A stretch of DNA of 64,000 bases from an uncultured Prevotellaceae bacterium (GTDB lineage Bacteria > Bacteroidota > Bacteroidia > Bacteroidales > Bacteroidaceae): NCBI GenBank assembly GCA_900316585.1, contig ONDM01000002.1:62001-126000 (forward strand). The letters run 5' to 3'. The first letter of the stretch is position 1, and the number at the start of each line of letters is the position of its first letter. This document shows positions 53,271 through 62,188 of this stretch, piece by piece. The notes under the pieces were generated by a model. That model saw only the letters and a list, made by a program, of their open reading frames with translations, ran no database searches and was not told where the DNA came from. The position numbers and the translations under genes are program-made.

Positions 53271-53273
53271 TCA

Positions 53274-53900
53274 ATGGCAATTAAGTTTCAATACAATAAA
53301 ACGTCCCTTCAGCAACTAGAAAAGAACCTGAAGATGCGACAGCGTACACTCCCTATTATTAAAAATAAGGAGACAGCGTTGCGTCTAGAGGTAAAAAAGT
53401 GTAAGGAAGAGGCTGTCGAATTGGAAGAGAAACTGAAAAGTCAGATTGAAGGTTATGAGTCCATGTATGCATTGTGGGGTGAGTTTGATGCAAGTTTGGT
53501 CACTCTTAAAGATGTGGAAATGGGTGTAAAGAAGATAGCGGGTGTTCGTGTTCCTATCTTAACTAATATTCGATTGGATGTCAAACCTTTTGGCTTATTC
53601 AGTTCTCCTAAATGGTATTTCGATGGTATCAACCTGCTTCAAGGTCTTGCTAAAACGGCTGTGGAGAGAGAGTTTGTAGATGCAAAGTTGTCTTTGCTGG
53701 AACATGCTCGAAAAAAGACTACACAGAAGGTTAATCTGTTTGAAAAGGTTCAGATTCCTGGTTTCCAGGAAGCTATACGCAAGATTAAACGTTTTATGGA
53801 GGATGAGGAGAACTTATCCAAGTCTAGCCAGAAGATTTTGAAGTCACTTCAAGAAAGTCGTGCTGCTAAAGAGACTGAAGGAAAGGAGGCTGCTGTATGA
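53274..53900 (+). CDS. ntpD: V-type ATPase central-stalk subunit D
   Basis: A 208-residue rotor shaft made of two long helices (residues ~8-60 and ~125-195), with the short GEFDASLVTLKDVEMGVKK region between. It starts three bases after ntpB and overlaps ntpI by four (ATGA). Confidence 0.93.
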   Translation: MAIKFQYNKTSLQQLEKNLKMRQRTLPIIKNKETALRLEVKKCKEEAVELEEKLKSQIEGYESMYALWGEFDASLVTLKDVEMGVKKIAGVRVPILTNIRLDVKPFGLFSSPKWYFDGINLLQGLAKTAVEREFVDAKLSLLEHARKKTTQKVNLFEKVQIPGFQEAIRKIKRFMEDEENLSKSSQKILKSLQESRAAKETEGKEAAV

Positions 53901-55780
53901 TTACGAAAATGAAAAAGTTAAACCTATTGGTTTTCCATAGGGATTACGATGAATTTCTGAGTCAACTGCAGAACCTAGGTGTGGTACACATTCAAGAATT
54001 GGAAAGTGGTACTACAAGTGAAGAGTTTGAACAGGCAAAAGCTAAATATGAGGAATATGCAGAAGTCTTGAAGTCTCTTGATAAAATTGATGATTCAGGT
54101 CTTATTGCAGAAAAGGCTTTGCCTTTTGAATCTGCTGCTCAAATAGTTGCTTTTACAGAACAGCAGTTTGAAGCTGAAGCTGATCTTAATCGTAGATTAG
54201 ATGCTGTAAACAAGGATTTGGAAATTGCAGAACCATGGGGTGAGTTTGATGCTGAGAAAGTAAAAATACTTGCAGATCTTGGTTATCAAATGAATTTCTA
54301 TTCTTGCTATGCATCAAAGTTTGACAAAGAGTGGGAGAATACTTATTTTGCCATCCCTATTAGTCAGACTAATTCTGCTGTTAAGTTCGTAACCTTCTCC
54401 CCTGAGAAGCCTGCTATAGATGCAGAAAGCATAGAGCTTCCTAAATATTCTATTTCTGAATTAAGAGCACAGAAAGTAGATTTGGAAGAACAACTGGCAG
54501 AAGTAAGACAAAACCTTTTAGCTGTAAAGCAGAACCAGTATTCATCACTTGTATCGGCTCAAGCTGAAAATAGAAATGCAATTCAGCTTTCTCATGTTCA
54601 TTTGAACAGTGTTGATTTGGCTGAGGATACATTGAAACTTGTAGAAGGTTGGATTCCAGAAGAGAAGGAATCCGATGTTAAAGCTATGCTTGATGCAACA
54701 GGTGCATATTATGAGGTTCGATCTCCACAGAAAGGTGATAATGTTCCTATCAAGTTCAAGAACAACAAATTCTCAAGAATGTATGAAAGGTTGACCAAGA
54801 TGTATGGTTTTCCTGATTATGACGAATGGGATCCGACGCCAATTGTGGCAATTTTCTTTACGTTGTTTTTTGCAATTTGTATGGGTGATGCCGGTTATGG
54901 TATCCTGATTACCCTCTATGGTATTTTGGATATGAAGGGTAAAGCTAAAAAAGTTCCTATTTTAGGAGAAATGCTTGAAGGATGCGGTTCTATGATTTGT
55001 TCTTTGGGTATTGCTACTACTGTTATAGGTTTCTTTTTGGGAACATTCTTTGGCATCAACATTGTTGAGGCTGGCTGGATTCCTGAAACAACAGCTATAG
55101 GAAAGGTTCTATCCTGGTTACAAGGTAATGTTCCAGGAACTACATATTCTATCCAAATGGCTGCTGCTATTTGCATAGGTGTATTTCACATCTGTTTGGC
55201 AATGTTGATAAAGGCCATGGTATATACCAAAAAAGAAGGTTTCAAGAACCAAATCAGTACTTGGGGATGGTGCTTGCTCATCATCGGAGGTGTAATTGTC
55301 GGAGTGTTAGCTTTAACTGGTGCACTGAATCAACAAGCTGCAATCATGGTTTTGATAGCAATTGGTGCGGTTAGTGCCTTGGCTATTTACTTCCTTAACA
55401 ATATAGATCGTCTGGTAAGTAAACCTATAGCTGGTATTATTGTAAATCCTCTTGCAGGTTTATATGATACTTATAATATGGCATCAGGCTTGATGGGAGA
55501 TGTACTCTCTTATATACGACTATATGCCCTTTGTTTGGCAGGTGGTATGTTGGGAGGTGCTTTTAATATGATTGGAGATATGGTACGTGGTGATGAAGGT
55601 TCAATACTACTATTGATTCCTGCTATTTTAATCTATGTAGTTGGTCACATTTTCAATCTGCTTATGTCTGCTATTTCAGCCTTTGTTCATCCTCTCCGTT
55701 TGAATTTCGTAGAGTATTTTAAGAATTCAGGCTATGATGGCAAGGGTCAAGCTTATAACCCTTTTGAAGTAAAAAAATAA
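53897..55780 (+). CDS. ntpI: V-type ATPase membrane subunit I (a-subunit)
   Basis: A 627-residue subunit with a cytosolic N-terminal half (1 to about 310, coiled coil near 45-110 and 195-225) and eight membrane helices. The half-channel region is seen in GDVLSYIRLYALCLAGGMLGGAFN (arginine at about 546), the residue that faces the ring carboxylate. The start is preceded by AAAGGAGG, one of the few good Shine-Dalgarno matches in the window, placed within the end of ntpD. Confidence 0.95.
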   Translation: MITKMKKLNLLVFHRDYDEFLSQLQNLGVVHIQELESGTTSEEFEQAKAKYEEYAEVLKSLDKIDDSGLIAEKALPFESAAQIVAFTEQQFEAEADLNRRLDAVNKDLEIAEPWGEFDAEKVKILADLGYQMNFYSCYASKFDKEWENTYFAIPISQTNSAVKFVTFSPEKPAIDAESIELPKYSISELRAQKVDLEEQLAEVRQNLLAVKQNQYSSLVSAQAENRNAIQLSHVHLNSVDLAEDTLKLVEGWIPEEKESDVKAMLDATGAYYEVRSPQKGDNVPIKFKNNKFSRMYERLTKMYGFPDYDEWDPTPIVAIFFTLFFAICMGDAGYGILITLYGILDMKGKAKKVPILGEMLEGCGSMICSLGIATTVIGFFLGTFFGINIVEAGWIPETTAIGKVLSWLQGNVPGTTYSIQMAAAICIGVFHICLAMLIKAMVYTKKEGFKNQISTWGWCLLIIGGVIVGVLALTGALNQQAAIMVLIAIGAVSALAIYFLNNIDRLVSKPIAGIIVNPLAGLYDTYNMASGLMGDVLSYIRLYALCLAGGMLGGAFNMIGDMVRGDEGSILLLIPAILIYVVGHIFNLLMSAISAFVHPLRLNFVEYFKNSGYDGKGQAYNPFEVKK

Positions 55781-55797
55781 AAAATTAATAACTATAA

Positions 55798-56232
<435 letters not shown>

Positions 56233-56249
56233 TTATAAGATTCGAGATA

Positions 56250-56282
56250 AAAAAGGCCAAGTTTTTGACTCGGCCTTTTTTT
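56250..56282 (+). terminator. Terminator of the V-ATPase operon
   Basis: A 9-bp stem (56250-56258 with 56272-56280) with a T tract; 17 bases after the ntpK stop. Confidence 0.82.
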
Positions 56283-56474
56283 ATGTAATGTATTTAGGTG
56301 ATAACTTATCATATTAAGGATTATATAAACTTATGGCCTTAAGTTTATGTACTTATGAGTTTATGTTTATATACTTAAAGCCATAAGTTAATGAGGCATT
56401 TTTAATAGTTTAAATATGACAGCCGAAGTTAATTATGTGGTATTTGGAAATCATAATTTTTTTCTTTATTCCTA
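56283..56474. other. Gene-free A/T-rich stretch with repeat cluster
   Basis: The 314 bases between ntpK and aqpZ hold the terminator, a cluster of inverted and direct repeats at 56325-56389 and the aqpZ promoter. I find no credible open reading frame. The remaining sequence is plain A/T-rich DNA. Confidence 0.6.
56325..56389. repeat. Nested inverted repeats built from ACTTATG/AAGTTTAT units
   Basis: A 9-bp palindrome (56325-56333 with 56340-56348) lies inside a larger 17-bp inverted repeat with one mismatch (56328-56344 with 56373-56389). ACTTATG recurs in direct orientation at 56329 and 56351, and GTTTATGT at 56343 and 56360. The two ways of pairing are mutually exclusive. It lies about 85 bases upstream of the aqpZ -33 element. 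Confidence 0.7.
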
Positions 56475-56504
56475 TTTGTTTTCTTTATATTTTTCCTAAA
56501 TTTG
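56475..56504 (+). promoter_or_regulatory. Promoter of aqpZ
   Basis: TTTG at 56475-56478, 18 bases, TAAATTTG at 56497-56504; leader about 37 bases. Confidence 0.7.
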
Positions 56505-56546
56505 CATTTGGAAGTATCGTGATGATATATTAACTTTTAAATAATT

Positions 56547-57230
56547 ATGCGTATGAAAAAGTATTTAGCAGAAATGTTAGGAACCATGGTTTTGGTTCTT
56601 ATGGGCTGTGGTGCAGCAGTTAGTTTGGGTTGTACTTCAAATGATCCTGCTTTAGCATCTACAGTTGTGGGTACCGCACTTGCCTTTGGTTTGGCGGTTG
56701 TAGCGATGGCATATACTATAGGAGGTACTAGTGGCTGCCACATTAATCCAGCTATCACTTTAGGTTGCCTTCTTAGTGGTCGTATTGGGGGTAAGGATGC
56801 CGTTATGTATATGGTTTTCCAAGTCATTGGAGCCATCATTGGTTCTGCAATTCTTTACTTAGTAACTACCACTAGTGGAACAGCTGTATCAGGAACAGGA
56901 GCTAACGCTTGTCAAGATGGTGTTTCTCAATTAGGTGGTTTGGTAGCAGAGATTGTGTTTACTGCTATTTTTGTCTTCGTTGTACTTGGTACTACAGATA
57001 CTAAGAAGGGCGCTGGTAATTATGCAGGTCTAGCAATTGGTTTGTCGTTGGTATTGGTACATTTAGTTTGTATTCGCTATACTGGAACTTCTGTGAATCC
57101 AGCTCGCTCTATTGGTCCAGCTCTTTTCCAGGGAGGTGAAGCTTTAAGTCAGCTCTGGATATTCATTGTTGGCCCATTTATTGGAGGTGCTATAGCGGCT
57201 GGAATGTGGAAGCTTGTTGAAGAGAAGTAA
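56547..57230 (+). CDS. aqpZ: Aquaporin Z-like water channel
   Basis: A 227-residue MIP-family channel with six helices and two re-entrant loops carrying HINPAIT and SVNPARS. The selectivity filter residues agree with AqpZ (His in LVHLVCI, Thr in TGTSVNPARS, Arg of the second NPA), so water rather than glycerol is the expected solute. There is no glycerol gene nearby. It has its own promoter and a terminator. Confidence 0.93.
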   Translation: MRMKKYLAEMLGTMVLVLMGCGAAVSLGCTSNDPALASTVVGTALAFGLAVVAMAYTIGGTSGCHINPAITLGCLLSGRIGGKDAVMYMVFQVIGAIIGSAILYLVTTTSGTAVSGTGANACQDGVSQLGGLVAEIVFTAIFVFVVLGTTDTKKGAGNYAGLAIGLSLVLVHLVCIRYTGTSVNPARSIGPALFQGGEALSQLWIFIVGPFIGGAIAAGMWKLVEEK

Positions 57231-57246
57231 ATTATAAACTATATTT

Positions 57247-57283
57247 AATACCGCCTTATACTATTTGTGTAGGGCGGTATTTT
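57247..57283 (+). terminator. Terminator after aqpZ
   Basis: A 9-bp stem (57247-57255 with 57273-57281) with a short T tract and a 17-base loop. Confidence 0.65.
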
Positions 57284-57293
57284 AATCTTATGT

Positions 57294-57809
57294 ATGCGTA
57301 AGAAGAGTAGAGAAATGAGCTCTGAATGGGCCTTAAGTGTTATGGATGCAGCACCTTATATGACGATGTCGGTTGTAATGCCCGATGGCTCTGCATATGG
57401 AATTCCTTTATCTCTAGCTCGTGTAGATGAGAGTACTTTCTATTTTCATGGTGCTTTGGAAGGAGATAAGTTGGAAGCTATTAAAGTGCATCCCAAAGTC
57501 TGTCTATCTGCTGTAACAAAATGCAAACCCATTGTTGGTCCAAAAGATGGCAGTTTTACGTTGGAATACAATAGTGCTATAGCTTTTGGCATTGCTGAAA
57601 TTGTTGGGGAGATAGATGAAAAGATAAAAGGACTCCGTGCTATTTGTGAACGTTTCTTACCCCATCATATGGATTCTTTTGATTTGGCAATTGCAAGAAG
57701 TTTAAGAAGGACGGTGGTAGTTCGTATTAAATTGCTTGCTCCTCCTACAGGTAAACGTAAGCAATATGATAGCAATGGAGTGGAAATGAAATATCAGAGA
57801 ATGGAATGA
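57294..57809 (+). CDS. Pyridoxamine 5'-phosphate oxidase-fold flavoprotein (NimA-like)
   Basis: A 171-residue split-barrel flavin-binding protein. It carries features of the family that includes NimA-type nitroimidazole reductases: a charged start, MSVVMPDGSAYGIPLSLARV, FYFHGALEGDKLEAIKVHPKVCLSAV and FGIAEIVGE. Family members bind FMN or haem. This sequence alone does not show drug resistance, since most relatives are of unknown role. It overlaps the next gene by four bases. Confidence 0.82.
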   Translation: MRKKSREMSSEWALSVMDAAPYMTMSVVMPDGSAYGIPLSLARVDESTFYFHGALEGDKLEAIKVHPKVCLSAVTKCKPIVGPKDGSFTLEYNSAIAFGIAEIVGEIDEKIKGLRAICERFLPHHMDSFDLAIARSLRRTVVVRIKLLAPPTGKRKQYDSNGVEMKYQRME

Positions 57810-58516
57810 AAGCAGATAAAGATCCTATGGGAACAGCAATCCGTGATTATTATTTGACGGGTAAAGCATCTCGATTGCGAGTTTTCTCACCAGATTTTGA
57901 TGAGGATGAAATACCAGTTCCTACACTTTTCCGTAGTTTTCAGGAAATGCCCCCTTTAGAAAGAAAAGCATTAAAGTTAGCAAAAGGGAGAATACTAGAT
58001 GTTGGTGCAGGGAGTGGGTGTCATTCTTTATCTTTACAAGAAATGGGTAAAGACGTTGAGGCGATTGATATTTCTCCATTATCAGTTTTGACAATGAAGG
58101 ATAGAGGTGTCAAAAAAGTCAAAGAACTTGATTTCTTTCAAATTAAAGGTGAATTATTTGATACTATTCTTATGTTGATGAATGGTGCAGGAATCGTTGG
58201 TAAAATAGACAAATTACCAGATTTCTTCAACCATATTAAAACATTATTAGCTAATGATGGAGTTTTACTTGTGGATAGTTCTGATCTTCGTTATTTATTT
58301 GAAGAAGAGGATGGTAGCTTTATGATAAATTTAAATGATAACTATTACGGAGAAATGGAATTCCAATTGCAATATAGAAATATCAAAGGTGATAAATTCC
58401 CATGGTTATATATTGATTTCAATACCTTACAGATGTATGCAGAGGATAATGGATTTCACGCTGAAATAATTCACGAAGGAGACCATTATGATTATCTTGC
58501 AAAGATATATAGATAA
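57806..58516 (+). CDS. Class I SAM-dependent methyltransferase
   Basis: A 236-residue Rossmann-fold methyltransferase. The SAM-binding motif I is ILDVGAGSGCHSLSL (about 71-85), with acidic motif II in VEAIDISPLSV and post-I segments DTILMLMNGAGIVGK and LANDGVLLVDSSD. A short N-terminal region precedes the fold. The substrate is unknown. It starts with a four-base overlap on the flavoprotein gene, so the two are likely one unit. Confidence 0.87.
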   Translation: MKADKDPMGTAIRDYYLTGKASRLRVFSPDFDEDEIPVPTLFRSFQEMPPLERKALKLAKGRILDVGAGSGCHSLSLQEMGKDVEAIDISPLSVLTMKDRGVKKVKELDFFQIKGELFDTILMLMNGAGIVGKIDKLPDFFNHIKTLLANDGVLLVDSSDLRYLFEEEDGSFMINLNDNYYGEMEFQLQYRNIKGDKFPWLYIDFNTLQMYAEDNGFHAEIIHEGDHYDYLAKIYR

Positions 58517-58518
58517 AA

Positions 58519-58538
58519 AAAGGCCCATACGGGCCTTT
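58519..58538. terminator. Bidirectional terminator
   Basis: An 8-bp perfect stem (58519-58526 with 58531-58538) with a 4-base loop lies between convergent genes, with A and T runs at its sides. Confidence 0.88.
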
Positions 58539-58540
58539 CT

Positions 58541-59986
58541 TTATTCTTCTATAACCTCTGTACGGTGAATATCTTTCTTTATTTGTTTAACTCTTTTAAG
58601 ATATGATATAAGTGCATCAGAAGCACTATTTGGAGTCTCTTCAATTAGACCATTGTGATCAAATCTATAACTAGATGAAATATAGCTATTCATGGCAACC
58701 TTGTATTTTTTGTTTTGGTCTAAAGGATTACCTTGTTCATCAGTAATTTCAACTCTTGTGGCTAATCCATCATGTGTGTAAATTTTGTATTTCATGCCAC
58801 TACACTTCAAATCAGCTGTTTTACTAGACTTTCGATATGAATTTTTAAGCAATTCATTCAAAGCTTGATATGTCATTTCATAAATGAAAATCTGATTCCC
58901 AAAAGGGTCAAGTGCGTATACATCTTGCATGGTAATAGGACCCTGTTTTAGTTGTCCTAATCGGACTCCACCACTATTTTGAACAGCGAAATCTACCCCA
59001 TATTCTTCTACTAGTGCATCACACATTAAGCCTCCTAATTCTTCTTTACCGTCCAATTGCTGAACAGCTTCAGCTAATACTTCTTTCAATGGAGAATTAT
59101 CTACAAAAGCCTGAGCTTCTTGTTTGATGTCTTGACTTTCTTCTTTCAGGCTTCTTACATCGATTAGCTCATAGTCTTTCTTTACTAATTGTTTGCCATC
59201 GAAAGTAAAGGTTAATTTTCCTAGTCCCTCAGTGTAACATCCCGTTTGAGTAACAAGTACACCATTATGAATAAGTACACTATCGATTTTAGTATGAGTA
59301 TGACCACCAACTATAGCGTCAATCTCAGGCATTCTTTCTGCTACAATTAAATCTTTGTCAACACCAGCATGTGATAAGAAAATAAAGAGGTCACATTTGT
59401 CACGTAAGTATTTATATTGTAATACAGTTTCAACAGGATCCGTAAAGTTTATACCTTTTACGCGGTCAGGGTGGCAAGCAGGATGACGTTTACCACTTGG
59501 CTTAATAGAAGCTTCTACAACAGAAACGATACCAATCTTAATACCTCCGACTTTAGTAAAAGCATATGCTTTAGGTTGTCTAATCTTACCTTCTGGCTTT
59601 TCTACCTGCATATTTGCGCAGAGAAATTTGAATTTAGCTTGCTTGATTCTTTTTTTCAAAGTTTCTTGGCCATAATCAAACTCATGGTTACCAAAAGCTG
59701 TGTATTTATAACCAATACGATTCATTAGATCTACTATTGGATATCCTTTTTCTTTATATTGATCAACTACAGGATTTCCAGAGAATAAGTCACCTGCACT
59801 TAAAATGAGAACGTTAGGATTTGTTTTCTTGTAATTTTCAATATATGCAGCTATTTTACCATAATTGTTGATACGGGCATGCATGTCATTTGTAGAAAAT
59901 ATAACTATCTGCTTTTCTTGAGCTGAGAGAAACATGCAAAATGTGAGCATGAGTATTAATCCCGTGAAACGCTGTAAATTCTTCAT
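58541..59986 (-). CDS. Exported 5'-nucleotidase/metallophosphatase (UshA family)
   Basis: A 481-residue secreted enzyme (signal peptide about 1-22, ending LSAQ). The N-terminal metallophosphatase domain has the metal ligands in STNDMHAR, LSAGDLFSG, FGNHEFDYG, LSHAGVD and GGHTHT. The 5'-nucleotidase C-terminal domain (from about 300) has VQNSGGVRLG and YALDPFGNQIF with the substrate-stacking Phe. It would release nucleosides or sugars from nucleotides in the periplasm. Divergent from the M15 peptidase gene. Confidence 0.92.
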   Translation of the reverse strand: MKNLQRFTGLILMLTFCMFLSAQEKQIVIFSTNDMHARINNYGKIAAYIENYKKTNPNVLILSAGDLFSGNPVVDQYKEKGYPIVDLMNRIGYKYTAFGNHEFDYGQETLKKRIKQAKFKFLCANMQVEKPEGKIRQPKAYAFTKVGGIKIGIVSVVEASIKPSGKRHPACHPDRVKGINFTDPVETVLQYKYLRDKCDLFIFLSHAGVDKDLIVAERMPEIDAIVGGHTHTKIDSVLIHNGVLVTQTGCYTEGLGKLTFTFDGKQLVKKDYELIDVRSLKEESQDIKQEAQAFVDNSPLKEVLAEAVQQLDGKEELGGLMCDALVEEYGVDFAVQNSGGVRLGQLKQGPITMQDVYALDPFGNQIFIYEMTYQALNELLKNSYRKSSKTADLKCSGMKYKIYTHDGLATRVEITDEQGNPLDQNKKYKVAMNSYISSSYRFDHNGLIEETPNSASDALISYLKRVKQIKKDIHRTEVIEE

Positions 59987-60015
59987 AGTTCAATCTAATT
60001 ATTATTTCTATCTTG

Positions 60016-60047
60016 CAAAGTAACTACTTTCTTTTGGCTTGCACAAA
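60016..60047 (-). promoter_or_regulatory. Promoter of the 5'-nucleotidase gene
   Basis: On the minus strand TTTG (60044-60047), 20 bases, TTACTTTG (60016-60023; one mismatch to TAnnTTTG). It interlocks with the divergent M15 promoter. Confidence 0.5.
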
Positions 60048-60062
60048 TTTTTATTAACTTTG
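60033..60062 (+). promoter_or_regulatory. Promoter of the M15 peptidase operon, leaderless
   Basis: TTTG at 60033-60036, 18 bases, TAACTTTG at 60055-60062. The ATG at 60067 is four bases beyond the element, close to or at the expected transcription start. Confidence 0.75.
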
Positions 60063-60066
60063 CATT

Positions 60067-60795
60067 ATGAAAAAGAGCATTTTTCTTTTATTTTTTTTCA
60101 CGTTGACAATCATTCAGAATGTGTTATCAACACCTTCACTTGGATTATTATTGTTGCGTGAATGGAAACCAGCATCAGTTGTTACAGAGGCTGATATTAA
60201 TACCTATTCTTTAGATTCCTGTTTTCAAATCCTCCCTATAAGTGATGCTGTTTTTGTACGTATGAGAGGTAAATCTTATAAGAAAGATTGTCAAATACCA
60301 CTGTCTGATTTGAGATACTTGAAATTACTTCATAGAAATGCAAATGGAGAGCCTCAATTAGGTGAAATGGTATGCAATAAAAGAATAGCTTCAATCTTGG
60401 TGAAGATATTTCGTGAACTATATGAGGCTGGTTATAAGATAGAGCGTATGGTTTTAGTTGATGATTATGATGCTGTGGATGAGAAAACGATGGAGGCAAA
60501 TAACACTTCAGCTTTTAATTATAGGAATGTTGCAGGAGCTAAGAAATTATCGAAACATAGTCTTGGTCTTGCTGTTGATATTAACCCACTTTATAATCCT
60601 TGCTACCGATTACGTTCTGGGAAAGTAGAACCAATTTCGGGAAAGAAGTATGTCCATAATCGGGGGAAACGTAAGGACATACCCTATAAGATTGATCACA
60701 AAGATCTTTGTTATAAACTTTTTCGTTCCAATGGATTTGTCTGGGGGGGAGACTGGCGTTCTGTAAAAGATTATCAACATTTTGAATATAAATGA
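60067..60795 (+). CDS. M15-family D-Ala/L-Ala-D-Glu peptidase (VanY/VanX fold)
   Basis: A 242-residue exported zinc peptidase (signal peptide about 1-21, ending LSTP). The catalytic domain spans ~95-242 with the zinc ligands His164 and Asp171 in SKHSLGLAVD and His238 in DYQHFE; the catalytic acid is probably the Asp or Glu next to it. M15 enzymes act on peptidoglycan stem peptides (D,D- or L,D-carboxypeptidase or endopeptidase). The gene leads a series that includes a YkfC-like peptidase and an epimerase. It overlaps the fucosidase gene by four bases. Confidence 0.87.
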   Translation: MKKSIFLLFFFTLTIIQNVLSTPSLGLLLLREWKPASVVTEADINTYSLDSCFQILPISDAVFVRMRGKSYKKDCQIPLSDLRYLKLLHRNANGEPQLGEMVCNKRIASILVKIFRELYEAGYKIERMVLVDDYDAVDEKTMEANNTSAFNYRNVAGAKKLSKHSLGLAVDINPLYNPCYRLRSGKVEPISGKKYVHNRGKRKDIPYKIDHKDLCYKLFRSNGFVWGGDWRSVKDYQHFEYK

Positions 60796-62129
60796 ATCAA
60801 AACAATCACTATATTATGAATGGAAAGAAAAGATTTGGTCATGTGTTGATGTTAGGTATCTTTCTGTTATCGGCATCTGTTCAAGCTCAAGACATTTATC
60901 AGCCTTCAGAAGAAAATTTAAAATCCCGTCAGGAATTTGCTGACAGCAAGTTTGGAATATTTTTGCATTGGGGAATTTATAGTATGTTCGGACAAGGTGA
61001 GTGGTATATGCAGAATGAGAATATTAATTATAAAGAATATGCTAAAGCTGCTGATGGTTTTTATCCTCATCGTTTTGATGCTGCAGCTTGGGTTTCAGCT
61101 TTCAAAGCTGCAGGAGCAAAATACATCTGTCTAACCTCAAGGCATCATGATGGATTCTCCATGTGGGGAACTAAACAATCAGATTATAATATTGTAGATG
61201 CTACTCCATATGGAAAGGATATAGTTAAACAGTTAGCTGATGAATGTCATAAACAGGGGATAAAACTACATCTGTATTATTCACATTTAGATTGGACACG
61301 TGAAGATTATCCTTGGGGACGTACAGGTTTACGTGTAGGAAAGGACAGGTCAAAAATTGATTGGCATAGTTATTATAATTTCATGAATAATCAACTGACA
61401 GAGTTGCTCACTAATTATGGAGAGATTGGTGCAATCTGGTTTGATGGTCATTGGGACCATGATGAAGATGCAACTCCTTTTGATTGGGAATTGGATACTC
61501 AATATGCTTTAATTCATAAATTGCAACCAGGATGTTTGGTGGGTAACAATCATCATTTAAATCCTTTTCCTGGAGAAGATATTCAGATTTTTGAGCGTGA
61601 TTTACCTGGGGAGAATACTACAGGATGGTCAAAGGCTGGAATTAGTAAGTTGCCTTTGGAAACATGTGAGACTATGAATGGGATGTGGGGATATAAAGTT
61701 GTAGATCAGAACTATAAATCTGTTCCTGAATTAATTAGATTATTGGTAAACACTGCGGGAAAAGGAGCGAATTTACTTTTGAATATTGGTCCTCAACCAA
61801 ATGGTGAATTACCTGCTATAGCATTGAAAAGACTTGAAGGTATAGGGAAGTGGATGGATCAGTATGGTGAGACAATTTATGGCACTACATCAGGTAGTTT
61901 ACCCGTTCAAGATTGGGGAGCAACTACACGTAAAGGAGACGTAGAGTACATTCATATCTTAAATTACAAGTATATTTATTTTACGTTTCCAGTAATAGGA
62001 AAAGTTAAGGAGGTTAAGGAATTTGCTAGTGGAAAGAAATTGAATTTCAAACAGAATAAAGATAATACTATCACCATAGAACTGAATCCTCATGATAATG
62101 TTGTAGATTATGTTCTACAAGTTCGATGA
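60792..62129 (+). CDS. GH29 alpha-L-fucosidase
   Basis: A 445-residue exported enzyme (signal peptide to about residue 33, ending VQAQ). GH29 (retaining) features: FGIFLHWGIYSMFGQGEWY at 54-72, LTSRHHDGFSMW at 114-125, and the nucleophile Asp218 in AIWFDGHWD. The barrel is followed by a beta-sandwich from about 350. The linkage specificity is unknown. The start overlaps the M15 stop (ATGA); an ATG at 60816 is an alternative. A fucosidase in a cell-wall peptide operon is odd. Confidence 0.92.
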   Translation: MNQNNHYIMNGKKRFGHVLMLGIFLLSASVQAQDIYQPSEENLKSRQEFADSKFGIFLHWGIYSMFGQGEWYMQNENINYKEYAKAADGFYPHRFDAAAWVSAFKAAGAKYICLTSRHHDGFSMWGTKQSDYNIVDATPYGKDIVKQLADECHKQGIKLHLYYSHLDWTREDYPWGRTGLRVGKDRSKIDWHSYYNFMNNQLTELLTNYGEIGAIWFDGHWDHDEDATPFDWELDTQYALIHKLQPGCLVGNNHHLNPFPGEDIQIFERDLPGENTTGWSKAGISKLPLETCETMNGMWGYKVVDQNYKSVPELIRLLVNTAGKGANLLLNIGPQPNGELPAIALKRLEGIGKWMDQYGETIYGTTSGSLPVQDWGATTRKGDVEYIHILNYKYIYFTFPVIGKVKEVKEFASGKKLNFKQNKDNTITIELNPHDNVVDYVLQVR

Positions 62130-62188
62130 TCTTCCAATCTGTTTTTAAACGAAATTTCTATCTTGTTTTGAACTCAAATTATTTAAAA

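Noticed and set aside
57294-57809. Nitroimidazole-resistance (nim) gene
   Set aside because: Only the flavin-fold family is supported; most relatives are not resistance determinants, so no resistance is claimed.
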